Below, piece by piece: positions 16,719 through 25,916 of a DNA stretch of 64,000 nucleotides. Positions within the stretch are counted from its first letter, which is position 1. Each line of letters begins with the position of its first letter. The notes below the pieces were generated by a model. It ran no database searches. It saw only the letters and a list, made by a program, of their open reading frames with translations, and was not told the origin of the DNA. Made by a program: the position numbers and the translations under genes. This DNA is from Thauera terpenica 58Eu (GTDB taxonomy: Bacteria; Pseudomonadota; Gammaproteobacteria; Burkholderiales; Rhodocyclaceae), in assembly GCF_000443165.1 (NCBI RefSeq), contig NZ_ATJV01000044.1:30263-94262 (forward strand), given 5' to 3'.

Positions 16719-18344
16719 TCAGGCGCTGCGCAGGCCGGCAATACGGGTGAGCAGGATGGCGCCCAGCGGTGCGAGCAAGCCGATCAAGGTGACGGTCAGC
16801 AGCAGGCTGCCAAGCTGGCTGTAGTCGGCTGGCGTGCTCACCACGGCGGTGGCTGCATCCCTGATCTCGCGCGCGACCGCGAAGATCTCGTTGAGGTACT
16901 TGGTGCCCAGCTGAGAAGCCGACAGGGCCAGGTTGGTGAAGGAGGCCATCACCGCGAAGAAGGTCGCCTTGAGGTGCGGTGGCGCGGAGTTGGCGATCCA
17001 GGCCAGCATCGGCACCATGGACACCTGCCCGAGCGGGGACTCGAGTGCGGTGTTGGCAATGGCGATGAAGCGCGCATCGACGAAGCCGCCGGTGGCGGCG
17101 GCGGTCCATTGGTGCAGACCATGGAACATGCCGATGATGGGCAGAGACAGCAGCGTGGCTGCCAGGGTCAGGAAGATCACGATCTGGGCGATTGATTTCT
17201 CGGCCATGAAGCGGCGGAACAGGAACAGTCCGCTCAGCGTCAGCACGCTGGTGATGAGGTCTAGGCGCGACAGGAAGCTCTGGTCGAAACCCAGTTCGTC
17301 GATCATCCACCAGCTGGCGCCGGCGCCGGGGCCGGGCATGGCGCGAAACACGAAGATGATGATCACGGTGCCGAGCAGGGTGCGGGCGGCCTCGGGCGAG
17401 AGCTCGCGCAGCAGGCGGCTGATCATGAAGCCGATGATGGCGAAGGAGGTGATGAAGATGATCTCCTGCCCGTAGGTGATGCCCGACAGCCCGACGCTGA
17501 TGGTGAGTGTGATGAACACCGCGCTGCCGCCGAGGATCCACCAGTTGGGCGTGGTTTGTTCTTCGGCCTGATGCAGCAGGCGGTCTATTTCCTTGCGGCT
17601 GCGTCCGAGGGTCGCCAGGCGCCGCGCCTCACGGCGCTTGAGCATGCCGGCCAGCAGCACACCGCTGATCGAGAGCAAGGGGATGATCAGCGCCAGTTCG
17701 TAGATGCGCAGGTAGATCGCCACCTTCTCCGCCTCGGGCAAACCCTCGGAGTCCTGGAACATGGCGACATTGGCGAGCGAGACCAGCACCGTGCCGCCAA
17801 TGATGGCCACGCGTCCGAGCATCTGCATGGTGGTGTGCATCAGGCGCAGCGTGTCGGCGGCGATCGGCTGGCCTTGGGCGTCGATGCGCGGCACCGCCTC
17901 CACCGTCATGGCATCCGCGACCGCATCCTGCATCACGTAGCCGACCGGTGACAGCAGCACCGAAAGCACAAACCAGGCTTCGATCGGCATCAGCGCGCGC
18001 ATGGCGTCGGGCTTGCCGATGAGGCCGATCATGATCAACAGGCTGGCCGCGATGAGGGTGGCGCCCAGGTAGACAAGGCCCGCCTTGTAGCGCCACAGCA
18101 GGTCGACGAGGTGTCCGATCGGCATCTTGAGCGCCCACGGAATGCCCGCCCAGAAGCCAAGTGCGGCGAGAAAGGCGGCCGACAGACCGAGGTAGTCCTT
18201 GACGAAGAAGGTGCCGACGATGCCGGTCAGCCCGGATACGCCAGCCGCGCAGTACACCATCAGCGGCGGCAGGTAGGACAGCCGCAGCTCACGGCCAAGC
18301 TCGAGGATGTTGCGGTCGATCCAGCGGTACAGGGCAGTCAGCAC
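16719..18344 (-). CDS. MFS transporter, folate/biopterin transporter-like
   Basis: A 541-residue membrane protein with about 12 helices. The N-terminal half reads like BT1/folate-biopterin family MFS proteins (LSYLPPLMVYCAAGVSGLTG, then KDYLGLSAAFLAALGFWAGIPWALKMPIGH). A long cytosolic loop (RREARRLATLGRSRKEIDRLL) separates the halves. GTG 18344 is the start because GAGG lies eight bases before it and no in-frame ATG suits. Substrate unknown. Confidence 0.72.
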   Translation of the reverse strand: MLTALYRWIDRNILELGRELRLSYLPPLMVYCAAGVSGLTGIVGTFFVKDYLGLSAAFLAALGFWAGIPWALKMPIGHLVDLLWRYKAGLVYLGATLIAASLLIMIGLIGKPDAMRALMPIEAWFVLSVLLSPVGYVMQDAVADAMTVEAVPRIDAQGQPIAADTLRLMHTTMQMLGRVAIIGGTVLVSLANVAMFQDSEGLPEAEKVAIYLRIYELALIIPLLSISGVLLAGMLKRREARRLATLGRSRKEIDRLLHQAEEQTTPNWWILGGSAVFITLTISVGLSGITYGQEIIFITSFAIIGFMISRLLRELSPEAARTLLGTVIIIFVFRAMPGPGAGASWWMIDELGFDQSFLSRLDLITSVLTLSGLFLFRRFMAEKSIAQIVIFLTLAATLLSLPIIGMFHGLHQWTAAATGGFVDARFIAIANTALESPLGQVSMVPMLAWIANSAPPHLKATFFAVMASFTNLALSASQLGTKYLNEIFAVAREIRDAATAVVSTPADYSQLGSLLLTVTLIGLLAPLGAILLTRIAGLRSA

Positions 18345-18428
18345 GCGTCATTCCTCGACTTCGATGGGTTATCGGACAACGGTGGCGGCAGGTAGGACGT
18401 AAGGGGTGAGCAGCGGTGAGCGGTGGTT

Positions 18429-19163
18429 TCAGCGCCCGCCAAGGCGCTCCAGCCAGGGCAGGATCCAGGGCAGGCACAGCGCGGTGAGGATACCGTTGAG
18501 CCCCATCGCCAGCGCGGCAAAGGCGCCCGCCTGCGCGCTGATCTGGAAGGCGCGCGCGGTACCGATGCCGTGCGCCGCGAGACCAATGGCAAAACCGCGC
18601 ACGGCATCGTCGTTGATGCGTAGCCAGCGGTAGAGATAGGGTGCGCTGACGGCGCCGATCACGCCGGTCAGCATCACCAGCGCTGCCGCCAGCGCAGGCA
18701 GACCGCCCAAGGGTTCGGCCACCGCCATGGCGATCGGCGTGGTCACGCTCTTGGGCGCGAGCGATATCAGCGAGGCCCGGCTGGCGCCGAGCAGGGCGCC
18801 AATCGTGTAGGCGGAGAGGACGGCGGTGAGCGAGCCGACCACCAGCGCAATCAGCAGGGGGCCGGCCATCGCCTTCAGCCTGGGCCACTCGGCGTAGAGC
18901 GGAATGGCCAGCGCGACCGTTGCCGGGCCGAGCAGGAAGTGCACGAACTGCGCGCCGTCGAAGTAGCGGCGGTAGTCGATGTTGCCCAGCCACAGCACGA
19001 TCGCGAGCATGGCGATGGCGAGCATCACCGGGTTGGCAAGGGGATGGAAGCCGCTGCGCCGGTAGAGCCAGAAGGCGGCCTGATAGGCGACCAGGGTAAG
19101 GGTCAGGCCCAGCAGCGGCGAGGCCGAGAGATAAACCCAGAGTTCGGTGAGCTGTGGCGTCAT
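18429..19163 (-). CDS. lrgB: LrgB/YohK-family membrane protein
   Basis: A 244-residue protein with about seven helices and the family signature ISLAPKSVTTPIAMAVAEPLGG in the middle. LrgB pairs with LrgA; in Gram-positives the pair modulates murein hydrolase activity, and in plants and some bacteria homologues export glycolate/glycerate or pyruvate-type acids. The start overlaps the lrgA stop (ATGA at 19160-19163). Confidence 0.9.
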   Translation of the reverse strand: MTPQLTELWVYLSASPLLGLTLTLVAYQAAFWLYRRSGFHPLANPVMLAIAMLAIVLWLGNIDYRRYFDGAQFVHFLLGPATVALAIPLYAEWPRLKAMAGPLLIALVVGSLTAVLSAYTIGALLGASRASLISLAPKSVTTPIAMAVAEPLGGLPALAAALVMLTGVIGAVSAPYLYRWLRINDDAVRGFAIGLAAHGIGTARAFQISAQAGAFAALAMGLNGILTALCLPWILPWLERLGGR

Positions 19164-19522
19164 GGCTGCGTGCCCTGCTCGCCCTTCGTGCGCTTGCTCA
19201 AGGCCTTGAGCACCAGCATGGTGACGCTGATGGCGAGGAATGTGCTGCCCAGCAACGCGGCGGTCAGCGGCAACCACTCGGCGGCGATGAGTTCGCCATA
19301 CATGACGATGCCGGTGCCGGCAGGAATGAACAGCAAGGACAGGTGCTGGAGCAGTGTGCCCGCCGTCTGGCGCAGCTCATCGCCGGGGCCGCCGCGCAGC
19401 AGCAGCGTGCCGAACAGCAGCGCCATGCCGATCACGGGGCCGGGGATCTGCAGGCCAAGCCCGCGGGCGATGACTTCGCCCGCGAGCTGGAACGCGAGCA
19501 ACAAGGTGATGGCAGAGATCAT
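19160..19522 (-). CDS. lrgA: CidA/LrgA-family membrane protein
   Basis: A 120-residue, four-helix protein with the holin-like CidA/LrgA pattern: FQLAGEVIARGLGLQIPGPV, then LLFIPAGTGIVMYGELI. ATG 19522 gives the usual family length; the reading frame continues upstream without coding features. It is coupled to lrgB by a 4-bp overlap. Confidence 0.88.
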   Translation of the reverse strand: MISAITLLLAFQLAGEVIARGLGLQIPGPVIGMALLFGTLLLRGGPGDELRQTAGTLLQHLSLLFIPAGTGIVMYGELIAAEWLPLTAALLGSTFLAISVTMLVLKALSKRTKGEQGTQP

Positions 19523-19569
19523 GGTGGCTGTTGAAACAGGGCTTGGCGCAGAGCGCAGGATAACAGGCG

Positions 19570-20511
19570 TCAGAGCGGCAGCAGCGCATGGCCAAGGGTG
19601 CGCAGCGCGATGCCGCAGGCGCCACCGAGCGCGGCCGGCTTCCACACCCGGGCGACGCGAGGGCCGGCCGAGATCAGCACCGCGACCCCGGGCACGTCCA
19701 GCGGGTGAATGAGAAAGCCGGCGCTCAGATTGAGCGTGGCCACGCTGCTGCTGCCGGCCTTGAGCAGTTCGTCCATCACCCCCATCATCGCCGTGCCCCC
19801 GGCGATGACCTTGGTGAGGGTCAGCAGCACCAGGGCAGGGTCGATGCCGAGCAGGGTGAGCAAGGGTGCGACCAGGCTTGTCAGGGCGTCGATCGCACCG
19901 CTTGCGCGCAAGGCCATCACCGCCACCAGCGCCAGCACCAGCATCGGGATCGCCCCTACGGAAATCTTGAAGGCCTCGGCGCCGGCGTGATTGATGACGT
20001 CGAGCACGCCCTTGGCATCGTCGGCGACACGGTGCTGCAGGGTCTCGGCGATGACGCCTTCTGTGGCCGAGAGCTGGCGGCCGAAGCCGTGATAGGTGAT
20101 TGCCGCTGCGGCAATTCCGCCCGCCAGCGACAGCAGCAGCGTGGGCGCGAAGCTCAGCCCCATCGCCGCCATCGGGAAGCTGACGTTGGCCTGTGCCATC
20201 GCCATCACCATCGCCAGCGTGGCGGCGAGGTGGCGATCGGAGGCGCCGCGGCTTTCCATCACCGTCAGCGTGGCGATGGGGGCGGCGAAGCTGACAAAGT
20301 TGATCTGCAGCGCAGCAAACACCCCCAGCCCGGTCAGGCCCGCGGGCCGCAGCAAGGGGGCGAGGCGTGCGACCAGCCAGTCGAGCACGCCACGCGCCTC
20401 GAGCAGGCGCATCAAGGACAGCATGACCACCATGACGGGCAGCAGCACGAACAGCGCCAGCTCGATCGCGGAGCGACCCGCCTGGAGAATGATTTGGGTA
20501 AGGTGGTCCAT
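19570..20511 (-). CDS. nucleoside-recognition (gate) domain membrane protein, SpmA/SpmB-like
   Basis: A 313-residue protein with about eight helices. Two related halves contain gate-domain segments (ALQINFVSFAAPIATLTVMES and KVIAGGTAMMGVMDELLKAG). The family includes spore maturation proteins and nucleoside transporter gates; in non-sporulating bacteria the role is unknown. ATG 20511 starts the hydrophobic protein; the longer frame upstream is a shadow of the DMT gene. It probably shares a transcript with lrgA and lrgB. Confidence 0.75.
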   Translation of the reverse strand: MDHLTQIILQAGRSAIELALFVLLPVMVVMLSLMRLLEARGVLDWLVARLAPLLRPAGLTGLGVFAALQINFVSFAAPIATLTVMESRGASDRHLAATLAMVMAMAQANVSFPMAAMGLSFAPTLLLSLAGGIAAAAITYHGFGRQLSATEGVIAETLQHRVADDAKGVLDVINHAGAEAFKISVGAIPMLVLALVAVMALRASGAIDALTSLVAPLLTLLGIDPALVLLTLTKVIAGGTAMMGVMDELLKAGSSSVATLNLSAGFLIHPLDVPGVAVLISAGPRVARVWKPAALGGACGIALRTLGHALLPL

Positions 20512-20624
20512 GGTCGGGAGGCGGGGGGCGAGCACGGGGCCAGCGCAAATGCGGCGGTGCAGTAGGAGTGGGCGAATGATAAGTGCTGGCGCTGCGGTGG
20601 TCGACAAGGGCGCGCGCTGCAGTG

Positions 20625-21572
20625 TCAGCGCTGTGGGCGAAACACGCTTACGCCGAAGCTCACGCCGGCCAGCAGCAGCGCAATGCCGACTGCCTCGGCG
20701 GCGGTGGGGCCACGCTGGTACCAGATGAAGGCATAGAGCAGCGCTGCGAGGGTTTCGAACACGATGAGCTGGCCCAGCAGGGCGGCGGGCAGCAGTTGAC
20801 TGGCGCGGTTCCACAACAGGGTGCCCAGCCAGGATGCGGCCAGCCCTAGCAGCAGGCAGATGCCGACGAAGAGCAGCGGCTGTGGACCGAGTGGCCAGCC
20901 GAAGCCGGGTCCGGAGCCGGCAGCATCCCAGGCTGCGTAGGCGATGCCCGCGAGCACTGCGATCGGCAGCGTGGCCAGCCCCTGCGCCGTCGCCCACGCG
21001 CGTGACAGGCCGGGCGGTCGAGCGCGCAGCCAGCGGCTGTTGCGCAGCGGATACCAGGTCCAGCAGGCAAGGGCGCACAGGGCAAGGCCCAGGCCGAGCG
21101 CGTACTCGCTGTGCATGGCGCTGTCCGAGCCCACGCCACTGTTGCCATGCACGATCAACAAACCGGTGAGGATCAGCAGCAGTGGCAGCAGCAGGCGCGA
21201 CCAGCGCACCACGTCTTCGTCGCCGCTGCGGCGATTGAGCACATTGGCGCAGAGCGCGATCACGACCGGCAGGGTGCCGATGATCAGGGTGGGCAGGGCG
21301 GCGCCCGCAAGCTGGATGGCGCTGGCGAGGCTGGCGTAATAGAGCAGGTTGCCGATGAGCGCGAGCTTTGCGGCCTCCATCCAGTCGGCGCGAGACAATT
21401 TCGCCAATGCGCGGCGGTCGAACCAGGCCAGGCCGAGCGCGAGTAGACCGAACGCAAGGTAGCGGCCGACAGCGAGCATGAGCCCTGGGTAGTCGCCCAG
21501 CACCAGGGGCGCGAGGAAGACCAGCCCCCACAGCAGGCCTGCGCCGAGTGCCGCGATCAGGCCTGAGGCCAT
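20625..21572 (-). CDS. DMT/EamA-family permease
   Basis: A 315-residue protein with ten predicted helices in two EamA-type repeats, beginning MASGLIAALGAGLLWGLVFLAPLVLG. Family members export metabolites such as amino acids; the substrate is unknown. ATG 21572 starts directly at the first helix. It is the first gene of the minus-strand run DMT, gate protein, lrgA, lrgB. Confidence 0.85.
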   Translation of the reverse strand: MASGLIAALGAGLLWGLVFLAPLVLGDYPGLMLAVGRYLAFGLLALGLAWFDRRALAKLSRADWMEAAKLALIGNLLYYASLASAIQLAGAALPTLIIGTLPVVIALCANVLNRRSGDEDVVRWSRLLLPLLLILTGLLIVHGNSGVGSDSAMHSEYALGLGLALCALACWTWYPLRNSRWLRARPPGLSRAWATAQGLATLPIAVLAGIAYAAWDAAGSGPGFGWPLGPQPLLFVGICLLLGLAASWLGTLLWNRASQLLPAALLGQLIVFETLAALLYAFIWYQRGPTAAEAVGIALLLAGVSFGVSVFRPQR

Positions 21573-22112
21573 GGTCTCGGGGTGTTGGGCGGCAGGGCGA
21601 AGGCCTGGGCGCGACTGCGCGGCACTGCCGCTGTGCGGCGGGTGAGCAAATTCGACACGGAAAGGAAGCTGCCGTTGCCTGCGAGCAGATCGATCGCGCG
21701 CTTTGAACGCAGTCTTGCCAATGAGTGTGAATGCAAGGAAGTCAGGGCCTGCCATGGGGAGACGTGGCGGGAGACGCGGCGGAGTGTGTTGGCTTGATGG
21801 CACTGAACGGCCGCCGGACTTGTGAGGCGCGGCTGCCGGGGGCAGGCCCCCGGCGTCGCGTTCTGATTGGAGCTTGTCTCCTCCGCCCCTGATTGGCGCG
21901 CAGTGTAGTGCACTAATCCCAGAAAATAAATATGATCGGAAAAGTTAATTTCATTGGTGATCTTGTTTGAGTCCTTATCGCAACCTCAGGTGCGACAAGG
22001 GCTGCGTCGCCATTCTGTGACAGGGGCGTGATTTGCCTGAAGCATGTCGGCTGAAAAAACACGCCGTAGCGCTTGAAGCGAGGATCGCGATGGGTTATAG
22101 TCCGCGCCCTCA
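21573..22112. other. 540-bp non-coding stretch
   Basis: No convincing gene. Open frames on both strands here lack family patterns and ribosome binding sites. A compact GC hairpin (9-bp stem GCCGGGGGC, 2-nt loop) lies at 21835-21854. The part from 21905 to 22000 is AT-rich and probably holds promoters for the DMT gene or the tRNA. Confidence 0.6.
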
Positions 22113-22188
22113 GCCGGTGTAGCTCAGTTGGTAGAGCAGCGCATTCGTAATGCGAAGGTCGGGGGTTCGACTCCTCTCTCCGGCACCA
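22113..22188 (+). tRNA. tRNA-Thr (anticodon CGU)
   Basis: A 76-nt cloverleaf with encoded CCA. The D arm is GCTC...GAGC. The anticodon loop is TTCGTAA, giving anticodon CGT for ACG codons, and the anticodon arm matches that of E. coli thrW. T arm GGGGG TTCGACT CCTCT has two G-T wobbles. The acceptor stem GCCGGTG/CTCCGGC contains one T-T mismatch at pair 6:67. The 3' end GGCACCA is also the start of a long downstream hairpin. Confidence 0.95.
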
Positions 22189-22245
22189 GTAGCAAGCAAA
22201 AAGGCCAATCCTTCGGGGTTGGCCTTTTTGCTTGCTACTGGTGCC
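22182..22245 (+). terminator. very long hairpin terminator overlapping the tRNA 3' end
   Basis: Left arm 22182-22208 and right arm 22219-22245 are a 27-nt perfect inverted repeat. The remaining ten bases extend it by three pairs around a TTCG tetraloop. The arm includes the GGCACCA of the mature tRNA, and the right side carries TTTTT internally. Confidence 0.82.
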
Positions 22246-22405
22246 CCCGAGGGAGGCGCCACCACTTTGCCGGTCTGATATCTTTCCTTGCGGCGAGTGG
22301 CGCGGGGCTGACGCTCAATACGGTCGTGACGGCAGCTTGGAGAAACACTGGATGTCAATGTCGCGCCCTGGCGGGTCATGGCTTCCATGCGTGCTTTCTT
22401 TATTG

Positions 22406-22421
22406 ACGTTAACGTTAACGT
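22406..22421. promoter_or_regulatory. 16-bp perfect palindrome upstream of the SDR gene
   Basis: ACGTTAACGTTAACGT reads identically on both strands, 54 bp before the SDR start. ACGT-rich palindromes of this kind resemble operators of MerR-type acyl-CoA catabolism regulators (LiuR). The regulator is not in the window. Confidence 0.6.
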
Positions 22422-22475
22422 GAACTATGTTTCGAAATTGAGCTTCAATCAATCGACAGGACGGGGAGAGCGGCA

Positions 22476-23243
22476 ATGCAGATCGAAAACGGCGTGTTTG
22501 TGGTGACCGGTGGCGGTTCGGGTCTGGGTGCGGCGACTGCACGCATGCTGGTCGAGGCGGGTGGGCGCGTGGTGCTGGCGGACGTGAACCGCGAAGCAGG
22601 CGAGGCGATTGCGGCCGAGCTGGGCGCGGTGGCGGCCTTTGTCGCTACCGACGTCACTGACGAGGCCAGCGCCAAGGCCGCGATCGAGCGCGCTGTAACT
22701 GGCTTCGGCGGTCTGAATGGTCTCATCAGCTGCGCGGGCGTGGCGCCGGCGGAGAAGGTCGTGGGGCGTGAGGCACCGCATCGTCTGGAGTCCTTTGCGC
22801 GCACCGTGTCGATCAATCTGATCGGCACCTTCAACATGATCCGCCTTGCGGCCGATGTCATGAGCAAGGCGGCGCCCGATGCAGGCGGTGAGCGCGGCGT
22901 CATCGTCAACACCGCGTCGGTGGCCGCGTTTGATGGCCAGGTCGGGCAGGCCGCTTATGCCTCGTCCAAGGCGGGCGTGGTCGGGCTGACGCTGCCGGTG
23001 GCGCGCGAACTGTCGCGCTTTGGCATCCGCGTGATGACGATCGCGCCGGGCATCATGGAGACGCCGATGCTGATGGGCATGCCGCAGGAGGTGCAGGACT
23101 CTCTGGGCAAGACGGTTCCGTTCCCGTCGCGGATGGGCAAGCCGGCCGAGTTTGCGGCGCTGGTGCGGCACATCATCGAAAACGCCTATCTCAACGGCGA
23201 GGTCATCCGTCTCGATGGTGCAATTCGCATGTCTGCGAAGTAA
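22476..23243 (+). CDS. SDR dehydrogenase, 3-hydroxyacyl-CoA dehydrogenase type II-like
   Basis: A 255-residue classical short-chain dehydrogenase. NAD-binding TGGGSGLG is at 11-18, with aspartate in VVLADVNR favouring NAD over NADP. Catalytic Ser in NTASVAAF, and YASSK with Tyr and Lys. The overall pattern ([18 protein letters not shown], then [12 protein letters not shown]) resembles the HSD17B10 type that oxidises 3-hydroxy-2-methylbutyryl-CoA and other 3-hydroxyacyl-CoAs. GGGGAG precedes ATG. It stands alone, with a palindromic operator upstream. Confidence 0.87.
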   Translation: MQIENGVFVVTGGGSGLGAATARMLVEAGGRVVLADVNREAGEAIAAELGAVAAFVATDVTDEASAKAAIERAVTGFGGLNGLISCAGVAPAEKVVGREAPHRLESFARTVSINLIGTFNMIRLAADVMSKAAPDAGGERGVIVNTASVAAFDGQVGQAAYASSKAGVVGLTLPVARELSRFGIRVMTIAPGIMETPMLMGMPQEVQDSLGKTVPFPSRMGKPAEFAALVRHIIENAYLNGEVIRLDGAIRMSAK

Positions 23244-23360
23244 GTACAGCACCGCTGCGGCTGATGGACTGCCGGCGCGCCCTGGCCCTCGGGCGTGGCG
23301 TGCTGCAGTGCAATAGCCGCAGCTGGGGAAATGTGCTAAAAACAGCCTTCCCGTTTCGAC

Positions 23361-23390
23361 CGCCCCGAATGGATTGTCCCTTCGGGGCGC
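23361..23390 (+). terminator. possible terminator after the SDR gene
   Basis: CGCCCCGAA / TTCGGGGCG, a 9-bp perfect stem with an 11-nt loop, followed by CTTTGC. It ends ten bases before the ccoI start, so it may also affect ccoI translation. Confidence 0.45.
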
Positions 23391-23399
23391 TTTGCATTG

Positions 23400-25895
23400 A
23401 TGCCGATGACTGCTGCTGACCTGAGTGCTGCCCCGACCCAAGAAGGGGGCGATGTCGATTGTTATCACTGCGGCTTGCCGACGCCGTCGAACACGCGGCA
23501 CTACGTACGCATCGACGGTCGCGAGCGGCGCATGTGCTGCATCGGCTGTGAGGCAGTAGCGCAGTCCATCGTGGACAACGGCCTGATCGATTATTACCGC
23601 CATCGCGATGCAATGCCGGAGACGCGACGCGAGGCGATGCCGGTCGAACTGCAGGAGCTCGGTCTTTTCGATCATCCCGATTTCCAGAAGAGCTTTGTGC
23701 GCCCGGTGGGCGAGCACGAGCGCGAGGCATCGCTGATTCTCGAAGGCATCACCTGCGCGGCCTGCGTGTGGCTCAACGAGAGGCATGTGGCGCACCAGGA
23801 CGGCGTGTCTGCGGTCGAGATCAACTACGCGACCCGGCGTGCCCGGGTGCGCTGGGATGAGCGCAGGATCAAGCTGTCGGACATCCTCGGCGCCATCCAG
23901 GCGATTGGCTACCGTGCCTATCCCTATGATGCCCAGCGTTCGGAGCAGCTTGCCGAGCGTGAGCGGCGCTCGATGCTGTGGCGGGTGTTCGTCGCTGGTT
24001 TCGGCATGATGCAGGTGATGATGTATGCCTTCCCCGTCTATGTCGCGGCCGAAGGCGACATGAGCTGGGATGTGGAGTTGCTGCTGCGCTGGGCCAGTCT
24101 GCTGCTGACCTTGCCGGTGGTGCTGTACTCGGCCGCGCCTTTCTTTCAGCGCGCGGTGCGCGACATCCGCCTGCGTCGGCTGGGCATGGATGTGCCGGTA
24201 GCGCTGGGGGTGGGCAGCGCCTTCCTCGCCAGCCTGTGGGCCACGCTCAGCGATGGTCCGGAGGTGTATTTCGACTCGGTGACGATGTTCGTGTTCTTCC
24301 TTCTCGGTGGTCGATACCTGGAGATGCTGGCGCGCCAGAAAGCGGTGCGCGGAGTGGAGGAACTGGGCAAGGTGCTGCCGTCCTTCGCCGAGCGCCTCGC
24401 GGCCTGGCCCGATCAGGCGCAGGGCGAGCGTGTGCCCGCGTCTCAGCTCGAGGTGGGCGACATCCTGCGCGTGCGCCCCGGCGAGGTGATCGCAGCCGAT
24501 GGTCTGGTTGTCGACGGTGTCGGTGAGGTCAATGAGGCCTTGCTGACAGGCGAGAGCCTGCCGGTCGCGAAACAGGCGGGTGATCGTCTCACGGGCGGTA
24601 GCATCAACGTCTCCTCACCCCTGGTGTTCCGTGTCGAACAGGTCGGTGATTCGACCCGGCTGGCGGCGATCCGGCGCTTGATGGAGCGCGCAGCCATGGA
24701 GAAGCCACGGGTTGCCACGCTGTCGGATCAGGTGGCGGGCTGGTTCATCCTGACCTTGCTGGTGCTGGCTGTGCTCACCGGCGTTGCCTGGTATTTCATC
24801 GACAGCGAGCGTGCCCTGTGGGTGTTCGTTTCGGTGCTGGTGGTCGCTTGTCCGTGTGCGCTCTCGCTCGCCACGCCGACCGCGCTGACGGTGGGCACCG
24901 ATGCGATGGCGCGCATGGGGGTGCTGGTCACTCGCGGTCATGCGATCGAAACGCTGGCGCATGCCAACCATTTCGTGTTCGACAAGACCGGCACGCTGAC
25001 CTACGGGCGCATGCGGCTTGAGGAGGTGCTGCCGCTCGGCCCCCAGGCTGCGGCTGAGTTGATCGCGCTGGCTGCGGCGATTGAGCAGGGCTCTGAGCAC
25101 CCGGTGGCGGCCGGTCTGAGTGAAGCCGCGGCGACGATGAGCTTGCCGCAGGTGACTGAATTGCGCGCGCAGACCGGCCAGGGCATGCAGGGGCGCATTG
25201 ACGGCCAGCTGCTATGGATAGGCCGGCCACAGTATGTCGCCGATGCCGCAGGCTTAGTCATGCCGGCGGCGCTGGACGTGTTTGCTCGGCAGGGCGGTAC
25301 GGTTGTGGCGCTGGCGGCTGAAAGCGGCTGGCTGGGCGTGTTCCGGCTGGCCGATACGGTGCGTGCCGAGGCTGGAACGCTGGTGCAGCAGCTGTCAGCC
25401 GAGGGCGTGCGACTGGGCGTACTGTCCGGCGACTCGCCGCGCGTGGTCGCGACCATTGCGGCTGAGTTGGGTATTGCACAGGCGCAGGGCGGCATGAGCC
25501 CGCAGGGCAAGCAGGAGTGGATCGCGCAGTTGCAGCGCGATCCGCAAGCGGTGGTGGCAATGGTTGGTGATGGCGTCAATGACGCGCCTGTGCTGGCGCA
25601 GGCGCACGTCTCGGTCGCGATGGGCGGAGGCACGGACCTCGCGCGCAATCAGGCCGACATCGTGCTGCTCAATGAGAACCTCGTCAGTCTGGGGCGCGCC
25701 GTAGCTCTCGCACGCAAGACGCTGCGCATCATTCGCCAGAACCTGTGGTGGTCGTTCACCTATAACTTCATTTCGGTGCCACTGGCGATGGCCGGCCTGG
25801 TCACACCCTGGATGGCGGGCATCGGCATGGCGGGAAGTTCCTTGCTGGTGGTGCTCAACGCGATGCGGCTGCAGCGTGTGCCGCGCGTCAAATAG
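23400..25895 (+). CDS. ccoI: cbb3 oxidase copper-loading P-type ATPase
   Basis: An 831-residue P1B-type copper ATPase needed for cbb3 oxidase maturation. The N-terminus has the CcoI/FixI cysteine cluster DCYHCGLP and MCCIGC, then a heavy-metal domain with ITCAACV. Transport motif ACPCALSLATP, phosphorylation motif FDKTGTLT, and hinge GDGVNDAPVL are present. It is followed by ccoS and the cco operon, which distinguishes it from the second copper ATPase at 40563. Start ATG 23400 is uncertain; ATG 23406 is also possible, and both have weak ribosome binding sites. Confidence 0.93.
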   Translation: MPMTAADLSAAPTQEGGDVDCYHCGLPTPSNTRHYVRIDGRERRMCCIGCEAVAQSIVDNGLIDYYRHRDAMPETRREAMPVELQELGLFDHPDFQKSFVRPVGEHEREASLILEGITCAACVWLNERHVAHQDGVSAVEINYATRRARVRWDERRIKLSDILGAIQAIGYRAYPYDAQRSEQLAERERRSMLWRVFVAGFGMMQVMMYAFPVYVAAEGDMSWDVELLLRWASLLLTLPVVLYSAAPFFQRAVRDIRLRRLGMDVPVALGVGSAFLASLWATLSDGPEVYFDSVTMFVFFLLGGRYLEMLARQKAVRGVEELGKVLPSFAERLAAWPDQAQGERVPASQLEVGDILRVRPGEVIAADGLVVDGVGEVNEALLTGESLPVAKQAGDRLTGGSINVSSPLVFRVEQVGDSTRLAAIRRLMERAAMEKPRVATLSDQVAGWFILTLLVLAVLTGVAWYFIDSERALWVFVSVLVVACPCALSLATPTALTVGTDAMARMGVLVTRGHAIETLAHANHFVFDKTGTLTYGRMRLEEVLPLGPQAAAELIALAAAIEQGSEHPVAAGLSEAAATMSLPQVTELRAQTGQGMQGRIDGQLLWIGRPQYVADAAGLVMPAALDVFARQGGTVVALAAESGWLGVFRLADTVRAEAGTLVQQLSAEGVRLGVLSGDSPRVVATIAAELGIAQAQGGMSPQGKQEWIAQLQRDPQAVVAMVGDGVNDAPVLAQAHVSVAMGGGTDLARNQADIVLLNENLVSLGRAVALARKTLRIIRQNLWWSFTYNFISVPLAMAGLVTPWMAGIGMAGSSLLVVLNAMRLQRVPRVK

Positions 25896-25916
25896 CGGAC
25901 TCTGGCAGGATTCAGC

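Noticed and set aside
19570..21531. 653-codon minus-strand frame spanning two transporter genes
   Set aside because: Only its C-terminal 313 residues form a recognisable membrane protein; the rest is Arg/Ala/Pro-rich and overlaps the DMT gene in another frame.
21835..21854. Compact GC hairpin with a 2-nt loop
   Set aside because: No T-run, and the loop is too small to close at full stem length. Probably chance in GC-rich spacer.
21557..21913. 118-codon minus-strand frame upstream of the DMT gene
   Set aside because: Overlaps the DMT start, lacks a ribosome binding site and shows no family pattern.
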